Part shown: positions 12,035-24,332 of the stretch, one piece after another | Layout: each line of letters opens with the position of its first letter | Position numbering within the stretch: the first letter of the stretch is position 1 | Source of the DNA: Cephalotrichum gorgonifer | Lineage: Eukaryota; Ascomycota; Sordariomycetes; Microascales; Microascaceae | Reading direction: 5' to 3' | NCBI GenBank assembly: GCA_900312665.1 | Contig: ONZQ02000010.1 | Location: 992,001-1,056,000, forward strand | Length of the DNA: 64,000 bases | The notes under the pieces: model-generated | The model's database searches: none | What the model was told of the DNA's origin: nothing | Seen by the model: only the letters and a program-made list of their open reading frames with translations | Position numbers and translations under genes: made by a program

Positions 12035-12639
12035 AAGTAAAGGTTTCCAAGCATGCGGAAGCTAGAGTATATATATATATGTAAGTATATGTATAGATAT
12101 TTCTTGCCACTTGGTCACTACCTACACACTCATTCTTATTATACATGAAATCAACATTTGGGCTTGCTATTTTAAAAGTGACTTTGGCCTTCATTTCTTT
12201 TCGTTATTTAACAAAAAAAAAGACCAGAGAGATTCGACTCATGACGATGCATGTCGAATGACGAGTAGTCAGCTTTCATCTCGTAGTATTTATTCGAAGA
12301 GACATTCTTGTTAGTCGCTCTCCCCCCCACACACACCGAAAGCTCGCCGTGGGGCATTTCGGTGAACATGCTATGTGGTGGGGACAACCTTCCGGGTGGT
12401 ATGGGTGGGGGACTAAAACGTAGGTCGCCCCACGCTAAATATCCACCATGATTTTTTTTTTGATCCCGACATCGCAGTTTCGCGCATCACGTCAGCGGAA
12501 CGATAACCCCCCACCGCCTTAACATTCACCCGTTTACCCGTCCTCAATTGGACGTCTTATAGCCTCGTTCATAGCTTACTCGTAGCTGCTCCATTTTGTT
12601 CACTCCAAAGCTTCCCCCCCAAGCGTCGGCGATTCCACA
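12035..12639. other. Intergenic, promoter of the FAD dehydrogenase gene
   Basis: The stretch is AT-rich just after the MFS tail, with a TA-dinucleotide run near 12067-12080 and short A and T runs near 12215 and 12452. The segment next to 12640 is presumed promoter and leader. No gene seen. Confidence 0.55.
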
Positions 12640-14491
12640 ATGGCCTCCCGCTCCCGGCTTCTCCCCATGGTGCAGTCCGCCCGGACCCGGGCCGGCACGC
12701 ACATCCCGCGCAGCAGCATCACGGCCGCCCTCCACTCCACCTCCTTCCTCCAGACCGCCGCCGCGGCGACGACGACTAGGCACCTCAGCTCGTCGGCGCC
12801 CCGCCGCTCGGCCGGCGCCGTCAAGCTCACCTCGGAGCGCTACCCGTCCCTGAAGCGCGACCCGCGCTTCGCCCAGGTCACGGCCGATGACGTCGCCTTC
12901 TTCAAGTCCGTCCTGGGCGAGGGCTCTGCCGTCATCGACGGCGTGACGGCCCCCGGCGCCGAGGACGACATCGCGCCCTACAACGAGGACTGGATGCGCA
13001 AGTACCGCGGCCAGGCGCGCCTCGTGCTCCGCCCCAAGACGACGGAGGAGGTCAGCCGCGTGCTGGCCTACTGCAACGAGAAAAAGCTCGCCGTGGTGCC
13101 CCAGGGCGGCAACACGGGCCTCGTGGGCGGGTCAGTGCCCGTGTTCGACGAGATCGTGCTCAACATGGGCCGCATGAACGGCATCGTCTCGTTCGACGAG
13201 GTCAGCGGCGTGCTCGTCGTCGAGGCGGGTTGCATCCTCGAGGTGGCGGACCAGTACCTCGCCGAGCGCGGCCACATCTTCCCCCTCGACCTGGGCGCCA
13301 AGGGTTCATGCCACGTGGGCGGCAACGTCGCCACCAACGCCGGCGGCCTCCGCCTCCTGCGGTACGGGAACCTCCACGGCACCGTGCTGGGTCTCGAGGC
13401 CGTTCTCCCGGACGGCACCATTGTCGACGAGCTCTCGACGCTGCGCAAGAACAACACGGGCTACGACCTTAAGCAGCTCTTCATCGGCGCCGAGGGCACC
13501 GTGGGCGCCATCACCAAGGTCGCGATCCAGTGCCCCCAGCGCCCCAAGGCCGTCAACGTCGCCTTCTTCGGCCTCGAGTCCTTCGACGCGGTCCGCCGCG
13601 CCTTCCGCGAGGCCAAGTCGCAGCTCTCGGAGATCCTCTCGGCCTTTGAGCTCATGGATGCCCAGAGCCAGAAGCTCGTGCGCAACGTGACGGGGAACAC
13701 GCCGCCCCTGGAGTCCGAGTACCCCTTCTACTGCCTCATCGAGACGAGCGGGTCGAACGGCGAGCACGACTACGCGAAGCTGGAGGCCTTCCTCGAGGAC
13801 GTCATGGAGAGGGAGGTGGTTCTCGACGGCGTCGTGGCGCAGGACGAGACGCAGGCCAGGGCGCTGTGGGGGTGGAGGGAGGGGATCCCGGAGGCCATGT
13901 CGGTCGTGGGCGGGACCTACAAGTACGACGTCTCGATCCCGCTCGAGCAGATGTACGGCCTCGTCGAGGACACGAGGGCGCGGCTCGAGGCCGAGGGCCT
14001 GATCTCCGACTCGTTCGAGGGGTCGGCGGAGAAGCCCGTCGTCGGCGTCGTCGGGTACGGCCACATGGGCGACTCGAACCTGCACCTCAACGTGGCCACC
14101 AAGGTCTACGACGGGCGGGTGGAGAAGGCGCTGGAGCCCTTCGTGTACGAGTGGATCAAGGAGCGGAAGGGGAGCATCAGCGCCGAGCACGGGCTCGGCA
14201 TCGCGAAGAAGGCGTATATCGGGTACAGCAGGAGCGACGAGATGGTGAGGCTGATGAAGCAGATCAAGAACCTCTACGACCCGGTAAGCTTATGTGTTAC
14301 CCCCCCCCCTTTTTTTTTTCTTTTCCCCCCTTGGCTCCCTTGCTTCCTTCCCGCCTTGCTTTGCCCTTCCGCGCCGCCCCGTTCCCTCTTTATTTCTGTT
14401 TGAACCGAGATTACGGGGGTTATTTTCGGTATTGCTGCTAACACAAAACTTGGTAAAGAATGGCATCATGAACCCGTACAAGTACATCTAG
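12640..14491 (+). CDS. DLD2: Mitochondrial FAD-linked D-2-hydroxyglutarate / D-lactate dehydrogenase
   Basis: Exon 1 is 12640-14283 and exon 2 is 14459-14491 (donor GTAAGC, branch CTAAC, acceptor AAAG), giving 558 aa. The last exon encodes only ten residues, the conserved end of the family. The Arg/Ser-rich, acid-free N-terminus (about 1-55) looks like a mitochondrial presequence. A PCMH-type FAD-binding domain follows, with PQGGNTGLVGG (154-164) and the GNVATNAGG stretch. The C-terminal oxidase domain has the metal-site region GYGHMGDSNLH (H475) and EHGLG (516-520). These are signatures of the D2HGDH / yeast Dld2 (Aip2) family, which oxidises D-2-hydroxyglutarate or D-lactate and passes electrons to cytochrome c or another acceptor. 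Whether the preferred substrate is D-2-HG or D-lactate cannot be settled here; motifs favour D2HGDH. Confidence 0.92.
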
Positions 14492-17400
14492 GCGGGGTCT
14501 TTTTTTGGAGAAAGGTGGGCGAGCGCGCATGGTTAGACTAGATTGCGTACGGCCCTCACGGTGAACCCTGCCTCCCTCCCCTGCCCAACCGAGGCCGAGG
14601 AGAAAAGGGGGCGGAGGGGGGGACAAGCACCGGGGAGTCTCGGACCGCCCCATCGACGGAGGCGGTAAGGCAGGGAGGAGTGATTAGGTGCTGACGCCGT
14701 AAATACCGTCCATAGGTTGGTTTGTTTCAGAGGAACATTGGAGTCGATACCCAAGCATGTAAGGTACTGTACGTGCTCGTAGAGTTGGGCACGGGAAGGA
14801 GATAATGTACGACCACATCTCATGCATATGCCTTGTTTGGGTAATAAGAATCTTGAATCTTGCACGATTGGCCAATTTGTTTGAACGGCTATTAGGGGGC
14901 GGGTATGGTGTATGGGGGCGGCGGTGGGGAGAGAGCTTGAGCATCTCTGCCCCCCCTGTTAGCACTGCCATTCCCGATGCAACTTTTAGTAACACCCTGG
15001 CCCGCTCCTGCATCTCGAGCTCGGGCGCGTCTCGGCCGACCCGAGACCCGAGACCAAGACTGGACGGACGGCCAACAAGCGGTCTTTTCAATCTCGCTCG
15101 CGTCAGCCCTAAGTCCGCTTTCTTTTAACACCAGCCACTCGACCCGCGGGGACCTTTCCGCGCCGGAGGAGTTGGGCCCGCAGCAGCGTTCATGAAAACG
15201 TATAGCGGGCGAAAACAAAATGACGCCATTCTAAAAATATCCCGAAAGAGCGAAGCCGACGAGACGAACAAGGGTTCATTCACCTTGCTAGCCACGGCGC
15301 CTTTGCGAGACCAATTCTCCTCCCTATTATCCCCCCCCCCCCTTCTTCGCCCCAACGTAACAGTAATTCTAGTCGATCTAGTTGGGCCAGTAGTAGTAAA
15401 GGACTTCCTTCGTACGAGTACGTCGAGAGCTAGTGTTAACCATCCAGTCTCCTCTCCTCGTCTTCTCCCATCCGGCAGATATTATATGGTACCGATCTCA
15501 CGATCGTCACTGTTGATGATAACCGGCCACAACCTATTGACTATTATGGCCTTTTTTTTCTCCGGGCCAGGAACATTATGCCTGCCGGTTTTCTTCACGG
15601 GGAGGCAGGACGGCAATTACCAACGCGGCGGGAGGGTCTCTTATTGGACAGGGAACATTTGGGGCAAATTTACATTATTCCCACTCCAAGTTCTGGCTCT
15701 TTTGCTGCAGTGGAACCTTAGTTTGCAGTTCGCGTCAAGGTGATAATCGTATTTGCACGCATTTGATGCGTTGGCTAGCGAGTCCTTCTTCTCAACTAAC
15801 TGCCGAGACCTTTGGTTGAGAGAGGAAGAAAGAGGGGGCCCATTCGCGGCGGACGGTAAAGAATATCGGCATCCTTGATGTCAGCCTCCCCTCCGGCCCC
15901 CCCCAACGAGATTTCGGGTTCGCCGCCGTTACCTCCTGGCCGCGCGACTTCGGGTTTAGGTGGTTACGGGTTTAGGGTGGATGCAGGGGGGCCCGAGGAG
16001 CAGGACCGAACGGGGGCGGCAACCGCGGATGGATCACTGAATGCTGAGAGCACTCAACAAAGCGGGACGAGAGGTGGTATAAGCCTTGGACCAGATGCCC
16101 AGCTTGGGATGGCGGCTATTAGGGACCCCAATCCTTTGTCCAAAATATGAAAGAAAAAAAACACGTGCTGTACCAGCGGAGATAGAGAGTGAAGTGACAC
16201 CTCTGGACTTGGCATGGACTGAGGACGGGACCTTTCCGAGGTAAGCTAAACTACATGTTACTCACACAGCATCCATGGTGAGCAACATGGACCCGCACTT
16301 GGGGCGGTGCAAAAGCTTACGTATGGTTGGGTGGGTGTTAAAGTTATGAAGCTCGAGCCCCCAACATCACCCCCCCAAGGGAAACATTCGGGGTATTAGA
16401 ATGGTCCGAATACCCTGGAAACCCAATGTATGTATTTCAATGCTACGAATACTAGCACGGGAAGGGAAGGTGGAGCTTCTATGGTTCTATTCCTGGTGCA
16501 AAGTCGTAGTGTCGTAGTTATGGTATTATTACATTCTATCACGGGCTCTCTCTCTCCCCCTTGGACGAGTCTCCAGGGCGGTGACTTCTAATCCCCGTAT
16601 GCATAGGCGCAGTACCGCCCGTGGATCCTCGTCCGTCCCGATTTTTGTTTCCTCAAACTTCACATTCTCCGTCCCGAAAACCCACCTACATGTAATCTCC
16701 GGAGTGGCCCCCTCGTCCCGGCCAACCTCGCCCCGCCCCATACCGAGCCGACCTCATCTCCGAGTTCGAACCTCACCCCATTTCCCAGAGTGCACATCTC
16801 ATCTCATCGTCCTGCAAGTCCCTAGCCCGATGAACCACCAACGACCAACCACATCCCTCAACCCGACCCTCTCCCCTTTTCCAAGACGAGGGTAAAGAGG
16901 GAGCCCAGCACCTTGGGTGCCGTCGGGAAAGCAAGGGCAAGGGGAGGGCGTCCGGCCCCCAAACTGTCATACCGGGCGCCCGTTCGTTAGAAAAGACACA
17001 CGTTGGAAATACAGGCATATGCAAGTCAAAATGGCACCGAAAACCAGACTGGCTCGGACATCCAATCAGACAGCGCGAAGCCACCCCGCCGTTGGAGACC
17101 TCATTCGTAGGCGCCGTCCAGTAAGAATGGAGAAGGGCGGCGTCAGACGGGTCTTGGCGGCATAAGTGGGGCACAGGGCGAAACAAGCCCCCGCCCCTTC
17201 GTCCCTCCCCCCCCTGTACAGCCCTATGGCGTCGAGGAGAGCTCTCTGCCCTTCGGTGAACGAGTAATGTCGGTCTCCAGGTACGAGTACATACTTTTAG
17301 GTTGTTTGTTTTGTCGTAAGGCGCAAATGGCACGTTCCCCCCTTCCCCCTTTTCCCACGTCAGGCCAAGCAAGTCCTTCCAGGCTGAGGAAAGTGGGGGA

Positions 17401-19000
17401 GGGAGCATGACGTTAGCGTGGCGAAGAAAAAGGGGGTAAGGGGAAGGAAAGGTCGTTGTGGTGGAGGTCGCGCGTTCCCCTTGATGCCCGGATTGGAATA
17501 CAAGTATGGATTCTAGAAACGCGGCTGGGAGACTTCCGCCTTGATTTGGAAGCCTTGACGAACACGGGCCTTGCCTATTAGCCCGACAATAGATAGCTCA
17601 AAGCTTCAAAGGGTAGCTTTTGCCTTGCTTGCCACGAATATTTCCCGCTTCAGGGCTTCCGGCCCGGGCATCCTTCAATATGAACCCACCCCTGTTCTAG
17701 CTAGTCAGTCCCCACTAACGAAGCGGAGAACTGCACATACTCCTATCCATTACCTATCCATTAACGTTCCCCAATCGCCCTAAAGAACATGAAAAGAAAT
17801 AAAGGAAAATCTCATGTACCCGGACCTACAACTCGTCCCTCTCCCTCCTCCCCCCCCCCTCCCCGGCTCCGGAGCCCAGGATGCTATCCGCCCCACACGT
17901 CCCGCATGCCATGCGCCCCAGTGGTCATGGCCCCCCCAAACATGAAAAAAAGGACCCCGCCATTCCCGATCCGGACATATCCTTCATCGCATCTTCCATC
18001 CCGCGATTCCGACTCGTCTCGGGAGTCCGCCGCGACTATCGCCCGTCATCTTAGATGATCCAGGATCGTCCGCCTCTCCCTCTCTCACTCACGCTCCCGC
18101 TCCCGCTCCCTCTTTTGCGCGCACCCCCCATTTCCCCTCGCTTACCCCCTTACTTTTTTTATTTCATAGTTTTTTTTTTTTTTTTACTTTCTGTGTAGGC
18201 CTTTGTTAAGTTTTGTTCTTGGGAGGGTGTCCCTTACATGTAGCAAGTTCGTATGTCGTAGGGCTGAAAATGAATGAAATTTCTTTGTAGAGGTAAGCCC
18301 ACCCGCGAGAGAGGAAATCGTACGTCATGTCAGCTTAAGAGTTATTAGTACCCGAATTATTACTCGAGAAATTTATTAGCTTTTCCTCGATACATACTCG
18401 TGGCGGTCAGCGCGGTGGGAAAAGGGGGGGGTGCGCCGCCCTGGTGGAGGGGGGGGAGTGACCCTCCCCTCCTCCCCCGGTCTTCGTCCCTCCCCGGGCG
18501 TACCCCTTCCCCCCCGGTCTAGCCCTGCCGCAACCGTTAACTGGGCACCTCCCGTGCCCTAATAGTGGATGCCATGCCCGCCTCGACTGAGGCTATACAG
18601 TACAACTTCGTCCTAAAATATCCTAAAGTAACGAGGTAACCGCGAGAGGGCCTAGACTCAGGCGGGGCAAGGAAACGGTGTCACCGATGACACCTGTTTC
18701 TAACTAGCCCGTGGATAATCGTCCCCGGCGTGGCCCCTTACTCCCGTTGCGGCTAAGGCGCGCCCAGCTGTGGCTCATGCATATAAGTTATCTCCTCCCC
18801 CCTCACCCCCAAGGTCCAGAACCACGAGGAAGAAGACGAAGAGACGAATTCAAGAGATATATAAAACAGAAGAGCATTCTGATAATCAACATGCCCCAAA
18901 CACCACTTATTCTATGATTGCCTTAATACCCCCTCTTACGGATACGTCCTACAGACCATAATCCCCCCCCTTCCCAACCTCATTACGACAACGAGCCAAG
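14492..19000. other. Long intergenic region, no gene recognised
   Basis: These 4.5 kb contain only short overlapping frames without recognisable domains. The longest (15192-15743 + and 17408-16773 -) lack family motifs and credible splice partners. Homopolymers are frequent, including a C run near 15328-15341 and a T run near 18169-18184. Two GGGTTTAGG-like words occur at about 15952-15977. The segment before 19001 holds the promoter of the Zn2Cys6 gene. Confidence 0.5.
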
Positions 19001-20775
19001 ATGGTCGGCGTCGCGGGGAAGTTCAAGGGCTGCGAGACCTGCAGGCGGCGGCGAGTCAAGGTGGGTCTCGACGACGACGAAATATATAGCCGGATATCCC
19101 AGGGCTGGCAACGAATAACCCCTTCCCTAACATTTTTCATAGTGTGACAACACGAGACCGCTATGCAAGAAGTGCGTCGACAACGGCCGCGACTGCGAGG
19201 GCTACCAGCGCGAGCGAGTCTTCATAACGGCCGGCGTCGAGCAGCGGGGCCGCTGCTCGTCCCACCCGCGTCGGACGACCGGTGGGTCGTCCACCAAGTC
19301 CAAGTCTCAGACCCCCGAGGCCGAGGAGAACGAGGAAGAGTACGGCTACGAGCAGGCGCCGCAGTTCGCTTCGTCGTACCCGCCGCAGCCCGAGTTCCTC
19401 CTGGAGCAGCAGCAGCCCGGCGCCACGGCGTGGAGCGACACGATTACCCTGTCGAGCCGAGGGGCGCAACACGTCGTCCCCGTCGTGGCGTTCCATGCTG
19501 ACCTGCGCGGCATGCTGAGGGCTAGCGCGGCTGACGGGAGATTCACCGTCGTCGAAGGACCCGCTTACCCGGTGCCTGACTTCCGGATGCCGTTCGCCGA
19601 GGCGGGGTTGGAGGTCGGCGGCCACTGCCTGGTGCATATACCCGATCGGGCGGCAGGGGGGAACCTTTGCGCCTTCGTATTCGAGGTTAGTGTTCTGTTC
19701 TCCAATCCCCCCTTTCTTAAAATCCGGGTACGGGATTCTGACGTTGCGTGACGCGCTCTCGTGCAGCATAGCGCGCCTCTGCTCTCGTCGGGGGGTATAT
19801 CGCCATGGGGATCCGACTTGAATCAGACGAGCACCATCCAAACCCGCGGCCCGGAAAGCGTTCAGTTCTTCCCAGCCCACCACTTCTTTGCTCGAATATA
19901 TCGACCTCACACGGTTAGTAATCCCCCCCACCCCCCCTTCTTCCCCTCTTCACTCCTTTCCACCTCTCCCTAAACTTCTTAAGGAATTTGTTGAACTAAA
20001 TTGTCCTCAGATTGGCATGGCATTACTAAATCGACGCGAGACCTTCCTCGCCTCGCCAGAATGGACGACGACCCCCTGGCAAATCCACCCCAAGTCCCTC
20101 CTCGACTCCCTCCTCGACACGCTCGCCTTCCTCCCCTCCCTCTTCGCCCGCAGCGACACCCTCCTCTCCCAGCCCCCCTCCCCGCCGCGCCAGCACCACC
20201 TGCACGAGCTCTTCACCACGTGCCTCCGCGTCGAGCGGCGCCTGGACGCCTGGTACGCGGCCATGATGGCCACGGGGGGGCCCGGCTGCCGCCTCAACGA
20301 CCAGGACGCTGACCTGCAAATCCCCTTCGGCGGGGGCCTGGTCTTCAGCGACGGCGCCTCGGCCCTCATGTGCATATACTACTGGACCGCCCTCCTGCTC
20401 TTCCACCGGTGCGTGCTAGCCGTGCACCGGTCGCTCTTCCAGCACGGATACCAGTACGGAGGCGGCAGCCACCAGGAGCCGGCGCCGGCGCCGGTGATCA
20501 ACGAGCAGAAGTACCAGCAGGGGAGGCAGCTCGCGGGAAAGATCTGCCAGTCGCTGGACTTCGCGCTGGGGAGCACGCCGCAGCCGGATCTGCTGGTCGT
20601 GCCGCTGACGGCTGCCGAGAGGTTCTACGCGGGGATCAAGGAGGTTTCGGGGCAGGGGACGCTGGAGCTGTTCTGGTGCGAGAGGTTCAGGGAGAGGCTG
20701 GGCCTGAGGGGGGAGAGCCTCGCCGGGTTTCTACACGGGAGGGAGTGGGTTGAGGTTGGGTCGTTCCGAGGGTAA
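19001..20775 (+). CDS. Zn2Cys6 fungal transcription factor
   Basis: Exons 19001-19060, 19143-19685, 19767-19913 and 20011-20775 give 504 aa, all junctions phase 0. The binuclear zinc cluster is complete: Cys 11, 14, 21, 28, 31 and 38, with C-X2-C-X6-C-X6-C-X2-C-X6-C spacing. The first intron falls immediately before the third cysteine. An acidic, Gln/Pro-rich linker follows, then a helical regulatory region typical of fungal Zn-cluster activators. Such proteins bind CGG half-sites in the nucleus; the target pathway is unknown. The stop at 20773-20775 overlaps a strong donor consensus (GG then GTAAGT at 20772), so one further 3' exon is possible, but I could not identify a convincing continuation. 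No clear neighbour suggests a target. Confidence 0.88.
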
Positions 20776-21463
20776 GTGGGCGTGTGTGCGCTACGGACAA
20801 ATAGTGGTCTCCTTCACCTCTCTTCCCTCCCCCGACAATGCAAGCCGGCTTGCAAGCTTGGGGATGAGATACGGGGAGAGAGAGACGGGCTGGGAAGTGA
20901 CGAGAAGCATCATGGGCAAGTTTTCGCAGGGCGAAAACACTTAATTTCGTGTTAGAGTAACGATGGATTATTATGATAGGTATGAAATAGACGCATGTAA
21001 TATTAGGATTGCGATCCGATGATGCCCTCACTTTGGCGAATCGTGAAACTGTAAACGACAATGATAGCTTTTGGTTGGTTAGTAATTACTGTTTAGTGGG
21101 CGACGGACATTCAGACTGGCGCGATTGGATATCCAGACTGAGGTGCCAGAAAATCGAGTCTACAACACCTGTTGGCAGCCGCCTCCGCCCGCTAAACTTT
21201 CAATCATTTATCTTATCTCGTATTAAATCCAAACCCCCCGTTTTTGTAGTGTTTTCAGCCCAAATCCTCAGAAAACTCAAAGCTTCAAATCGCTCTATTG
21301 TCTGGGTATCCGTCGCCTAAGACGAAGCCCTTTTCCTGCCTGTATGTTGCCGCAGGACTTCCCATCTAAATCAAGGATCCGCCTTGCTTTACCTCGTCGA
21401 CTTCTGTAGACCCAAAGGCTCGGCCACGGCTAAAAGCGGCCAATCCTCCGATATAAGAGCACA
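20776..21463. other. Intergenic, no gene recognised
   Basis: This is the presumed 3' UTR of the Zn2Cys6 gene and the promoter of the 2EXR gene. The middle part (20940-21300) is AT-richer than the flanks. Nothing else is supported. Confidence 0.5.
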
Positions 21464-22258
21464 ATGGAAGACCTTTCGTGTCGAGACGCACCGCTTCAGG
21501 CCTTCCACCTCTTTCCTCAGCTGCCCGCGGAGATCCGCCTTCAGATCTGGTCTGAATCGTTTCTACCCCGCGCCCTCGAGTTGCACTCGAGACGAGCTCA
21601 CTATGCAAACATAGTTCCAGATGCGCGAAGTGGCGCCCCACCCGCATTCCAGTCCAGGTGCTTCAACCCCGCCGCGCTCTACGTGAGTGTGGAAGCACGC
21701 CGTATTGCACTTCAAGTCTACATCGTAGCCCTACCGCTCGCGCTAGAGCAGAAGGGTCTGGACCATGATCGGCCCAGAGATCTCGTCCTTAGCAGCCGCC
21801 GGGTCCTCTACGTCGCCCTGGACCGAGATACCATAGTTCTGTTGGGAGACGTGCCCGCGGCAAGAGTGACGCAATTGGTACACTGGTTCCGTCGTCACGA
21901 CCTCTCCGGCGGCGTACCGGTGGGGTTGCGGCGCTTTTCTACCAGCGCGGGACATTTCGCTCATGACCACGGGGCGGCGATGCTACGGATCGTAGGACAG
22001 CAGCTGTTCTCCGACCTCGACTACTTTGCGTTGTCGATTGGTCGCGCCGCTAGGTCGACGGCGCCTCCTGCCTGGTGGTCGGGCGGGCGATGTTACCTGC
22101 GAGAGCTTCAAGATGAGGTGGAGGCACAGGATGATGATGGGGATTATAGGGAATTCTTGAACGGGGTAGGCCGGCAGTTTAAACAGGGGAGTGGTTGGAT
22201 GAAGATAGGCAGAAACGAAATGAGGATTGCAAGTGTGTGTTTCGAGAACGGGTGGTAG
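21464..22258 (+). CDS. 2EXR domain-containing protein
   Basis: Single-exon protein of 264 residues. The N-terminal core LFPQLPAEIRLQIW, followed by a conserved Arg/Pro region, is the hallmark of the 2EXR family, very numerous in Pezizomycotina. The helix resembles an F-box, but no biochemical role is established. The rest is typical: an internal hydrophobic stretch (VYIVALPLAL) and a segment around LVLSSRRVLYVALDRD that commonly describes historic domain records. No signal peptide or membrane segment. The gene lies alone between the Zn2Cys6 gene and the proteasome gene, and the ATG at 21464 is the first in-frame start. Function unknown. Confidence 0.78.
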   Translation: MEDLSCRDAPLQAFHLFPQLPAEIRLQIWSESFLPRALELHSRRAHYANIVPDARSGAPPAFQSRCFNPAALYVSVEARRIALQVYIVALPLALEQKGLDHDRPRDLVLSSRRVLYVALDRDTIVLLGDVPAARVTQLVHWFRRHDLSGGVPVGLRRFSTSAGHFAHDHGAAMLRIVGQQLFSDLDYFALSIGRAARSTAPPAWWSGGRCYLRELQDEVEAQDDDGDYREFLNGVGRQFKQGSGWMKIGRNEMRIASVCFENGW

Positions 22259-22793
22259 GAATAGTGGCGAGAAGAACTTGTAGAGGCAGTCAAGGATCAT
22301 ATCCTGTGTTAGCGCTCCACCGTGTTTGCCCAGTGAACCTTGACAAGAATATGGGCCACGCTGGAAATGTACTTGTCGAGGGTGCTCCGGGCTTCCAAAA
22401 AATAGCAGGTCCAACTCTTCCGGAATTGGAACCCCAAACCCAGCGACACATAGACTCTTGGTGAAATAATTGCTTACGAGATCTCTCCATACCATACACA
22501 TCCCCAAGCAGCTGGGGATGGATGACAGTCGTTGTTTCAGTGTCTCTATTTACCCGAAGATACTCCCGCCGAACCCAATGGCGGGTCTTGGCATCTGAGC
22601 TCCAGCCTTCCCCAGGAGCTTCGTCAGAGCTGGAAGCCTGCACGTCGCGCCAAAAGACCGAAGACCACCACCCAAGTCCACCCTCCACCGCCCCATCGAG
22701 CCATCACCAACCGCCTCTTAAGCTCGCCCGCCCGCCGAAAACCGAAAACGAATCGAGACCTAACAAAACCGGCTTAACCATCACTCTCTCACA
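22259..22793. other. Intergenic, promoter of the proteasome alpha-4 gene
   Basis: The 535 bp contain the 3' end of the 2EXR transcript and a C/A-rich leader immediately before the proteasome start at 22794. I see no coding signal. Confidence 0.55.
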
Positions 22794-23972
22794 ATGTCTT
22801 CTTCGTATGACAGAGCGTTGTCTGGTACGTTGTGCATCCCGCCCGCCCCCCAAGCTCAGGTGCCTCCCGAAAGTATACCCCCAATAGCTAACATGAGTCA
22901 ACAGTCTTCAGGTTAGTAGTGCATATTTAATCGAAGTCGGTATTTCAGCATTTTGACACATCTGCAGCCCGGACGGCCACGTCTTCCAGGTCGAATATGC
23001 TGGAGAGGCTGTCAAGCGAGGTATGTAACGCCCCTCTCCCCCCCCCCAACACCCTTTCGCCCGCCCCTCACCTCTCCCCCAGCGCCAGCGTCTAACCTCT
23101 CTCTCGAACCCCAGGAACCTGCGCCGTCGGCGTAAAGGGTGCGGATGTGGTTGTCCTCGGCTGCGAGAAGCGCTCGGCCATGAAGCTCCAAGACACGCGG
23201 ATCACGCCCTCGAAGATCGGCCTCATCGACACGCACGTCTGCCTCGCCTTCGCCGGCCTCAACGCCGACGCCCGCATCCTCCTCGACAAGGCGCGCCTCG
23301 AGGCCCAGTCCCACCGCCTCACCGTCGAGGACCCCGTGACCATCGACTACATCACAAAGTACATCGCCTCCGTCCAGCAGAGGTACACCCAGAGCGGCGG
23401 CGTGAGGCCGTTCGGCATCAGCAACCTGGTCGTGGGCTTCGACAAGGGGAGCAAGGTCCCTAGGCTGTATATAACGGAGCCCTCGGGTATCTACTCGGCG
23501 TGGTAAGTTCCACCCCCCTTCCCGTTCCCTTCCCTCGGTTTCCCCGCGTGGTTGGTCTCTGCTAGTCACTGGTGCGGATGGCATAGAGTCTTTGGTGTCA
23601 CCCGATAGGCACAGACGACTGACTGACTGGCTCTTGAAACAATGTAGGAAAGCGAATGCCATCGGCCGGTCGAGCAAGACGGTGCGCGAGTTCCTCGAGC
23701 GGAACTACAAGGAGGACATGGACCGCGACTCGACCGTCAGGCTTGCCATCAAGTCCCTGCTCGAGGTCGTCCAGACCGGCGCCAAGAACATCGAGATCGC
23801 CCTCATGGCGCCCGGCAAGCCCATCGAGATGCTCACGGTGGAGGAGATCGAGGAGTTCGTGAAGGCCATCGAGCAGGAGAAGCAGGAGGAGGCGGCAAAG
23901 AAGAAGACGGGCAGGACCCCGGGGACCGGAAGCGCCGCCATCCTGACCAGGGGAAGCCAGGAGGAATCTTGA
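22794..23972 (+). CDS. PRE6: 20S proteasome subunit alpha-4 (Pre6/PSMA7)
   Basis: Five exons: 22794-22824, 22905-22911, 22968-23020, 23115-23502 and 23648-23972, giving 267 aa. It opens with the conserved alpha-subunit N-terminus YDRALSVFSPDGHVFQVEYA, which gates the core particle channel, then GEAVKRG and the LGCEKRSAMKLQD block diagnostic of alpha-4. The rest fits the N-terminal-nucleophile hydrolase fold; alpha subunits are catalytically inactive and form the outer rings that bind the 19S cap. Exon 2 is only 7 nt (TCTTCAG) and supplies part of V, F and part of S in the invariant VFSPDG motif, so it must be included. The C-terminus is Lys/Thr-rich and lies outside the core. Assignment to alpha-4 is confident. 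Confidence 0.94.
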
Positions 23973-24332
23973 GGTCTCAGACGGGGGTTCCGGGGTTTGG
24001 GGGTTTTGGGGGGAGAGGGGGGCGATGTGGACATGCAGACTAGGTTTCGAGCACCGGATTTGTATCATCATGAAGTAGACACGGCAAATTTCACCAGAGG
24101 TCTTCAACATTGTTTTTGTTCTTGTCCCCAGGGCATCCTTAGAACGCCGTAGCCCACTAGCCCAGGCGAAGGGTATATCGACCCGCCACTATCTTCCCAT
24201 GTAACTGCAAAACTCCCAAAATATTAACGTACTTGTAGGCCAAGCTTTTAAACCCATTCAACCGCTAACGCTATGCTCGTCCGCCGCCGCCAAAGCCAAG
24301 AGGGGGCGGCCCCCCCTGGGTTCCATCCTGCT
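23973..24332. other. Convergent 3' intergenic region
   Basis: The proteasome gene (+) and CHY zinc-finger gene (-) converge across 360 bp. I see only presumed 3' UTR sequence. Confidence 0.6.

Noticed and set aside
15192..15743. 183-codon frame in the long intergenic region
   Set aside because: No family motif, low-complexity composition, no splice partners, and neighbouring frames of similar length on the other strand.
15952..15977. GGGTTTAGG words resembling telomere repeat
   Set aside because: Only two copies and not the usual fungal TTAGGG unit in tandem; coincidence is likely.
16773..17408. 211-codon minus-strand frame
   Set aside because: No recognisable domain and no conserved-looking segment; length is not unusual for this GC content.
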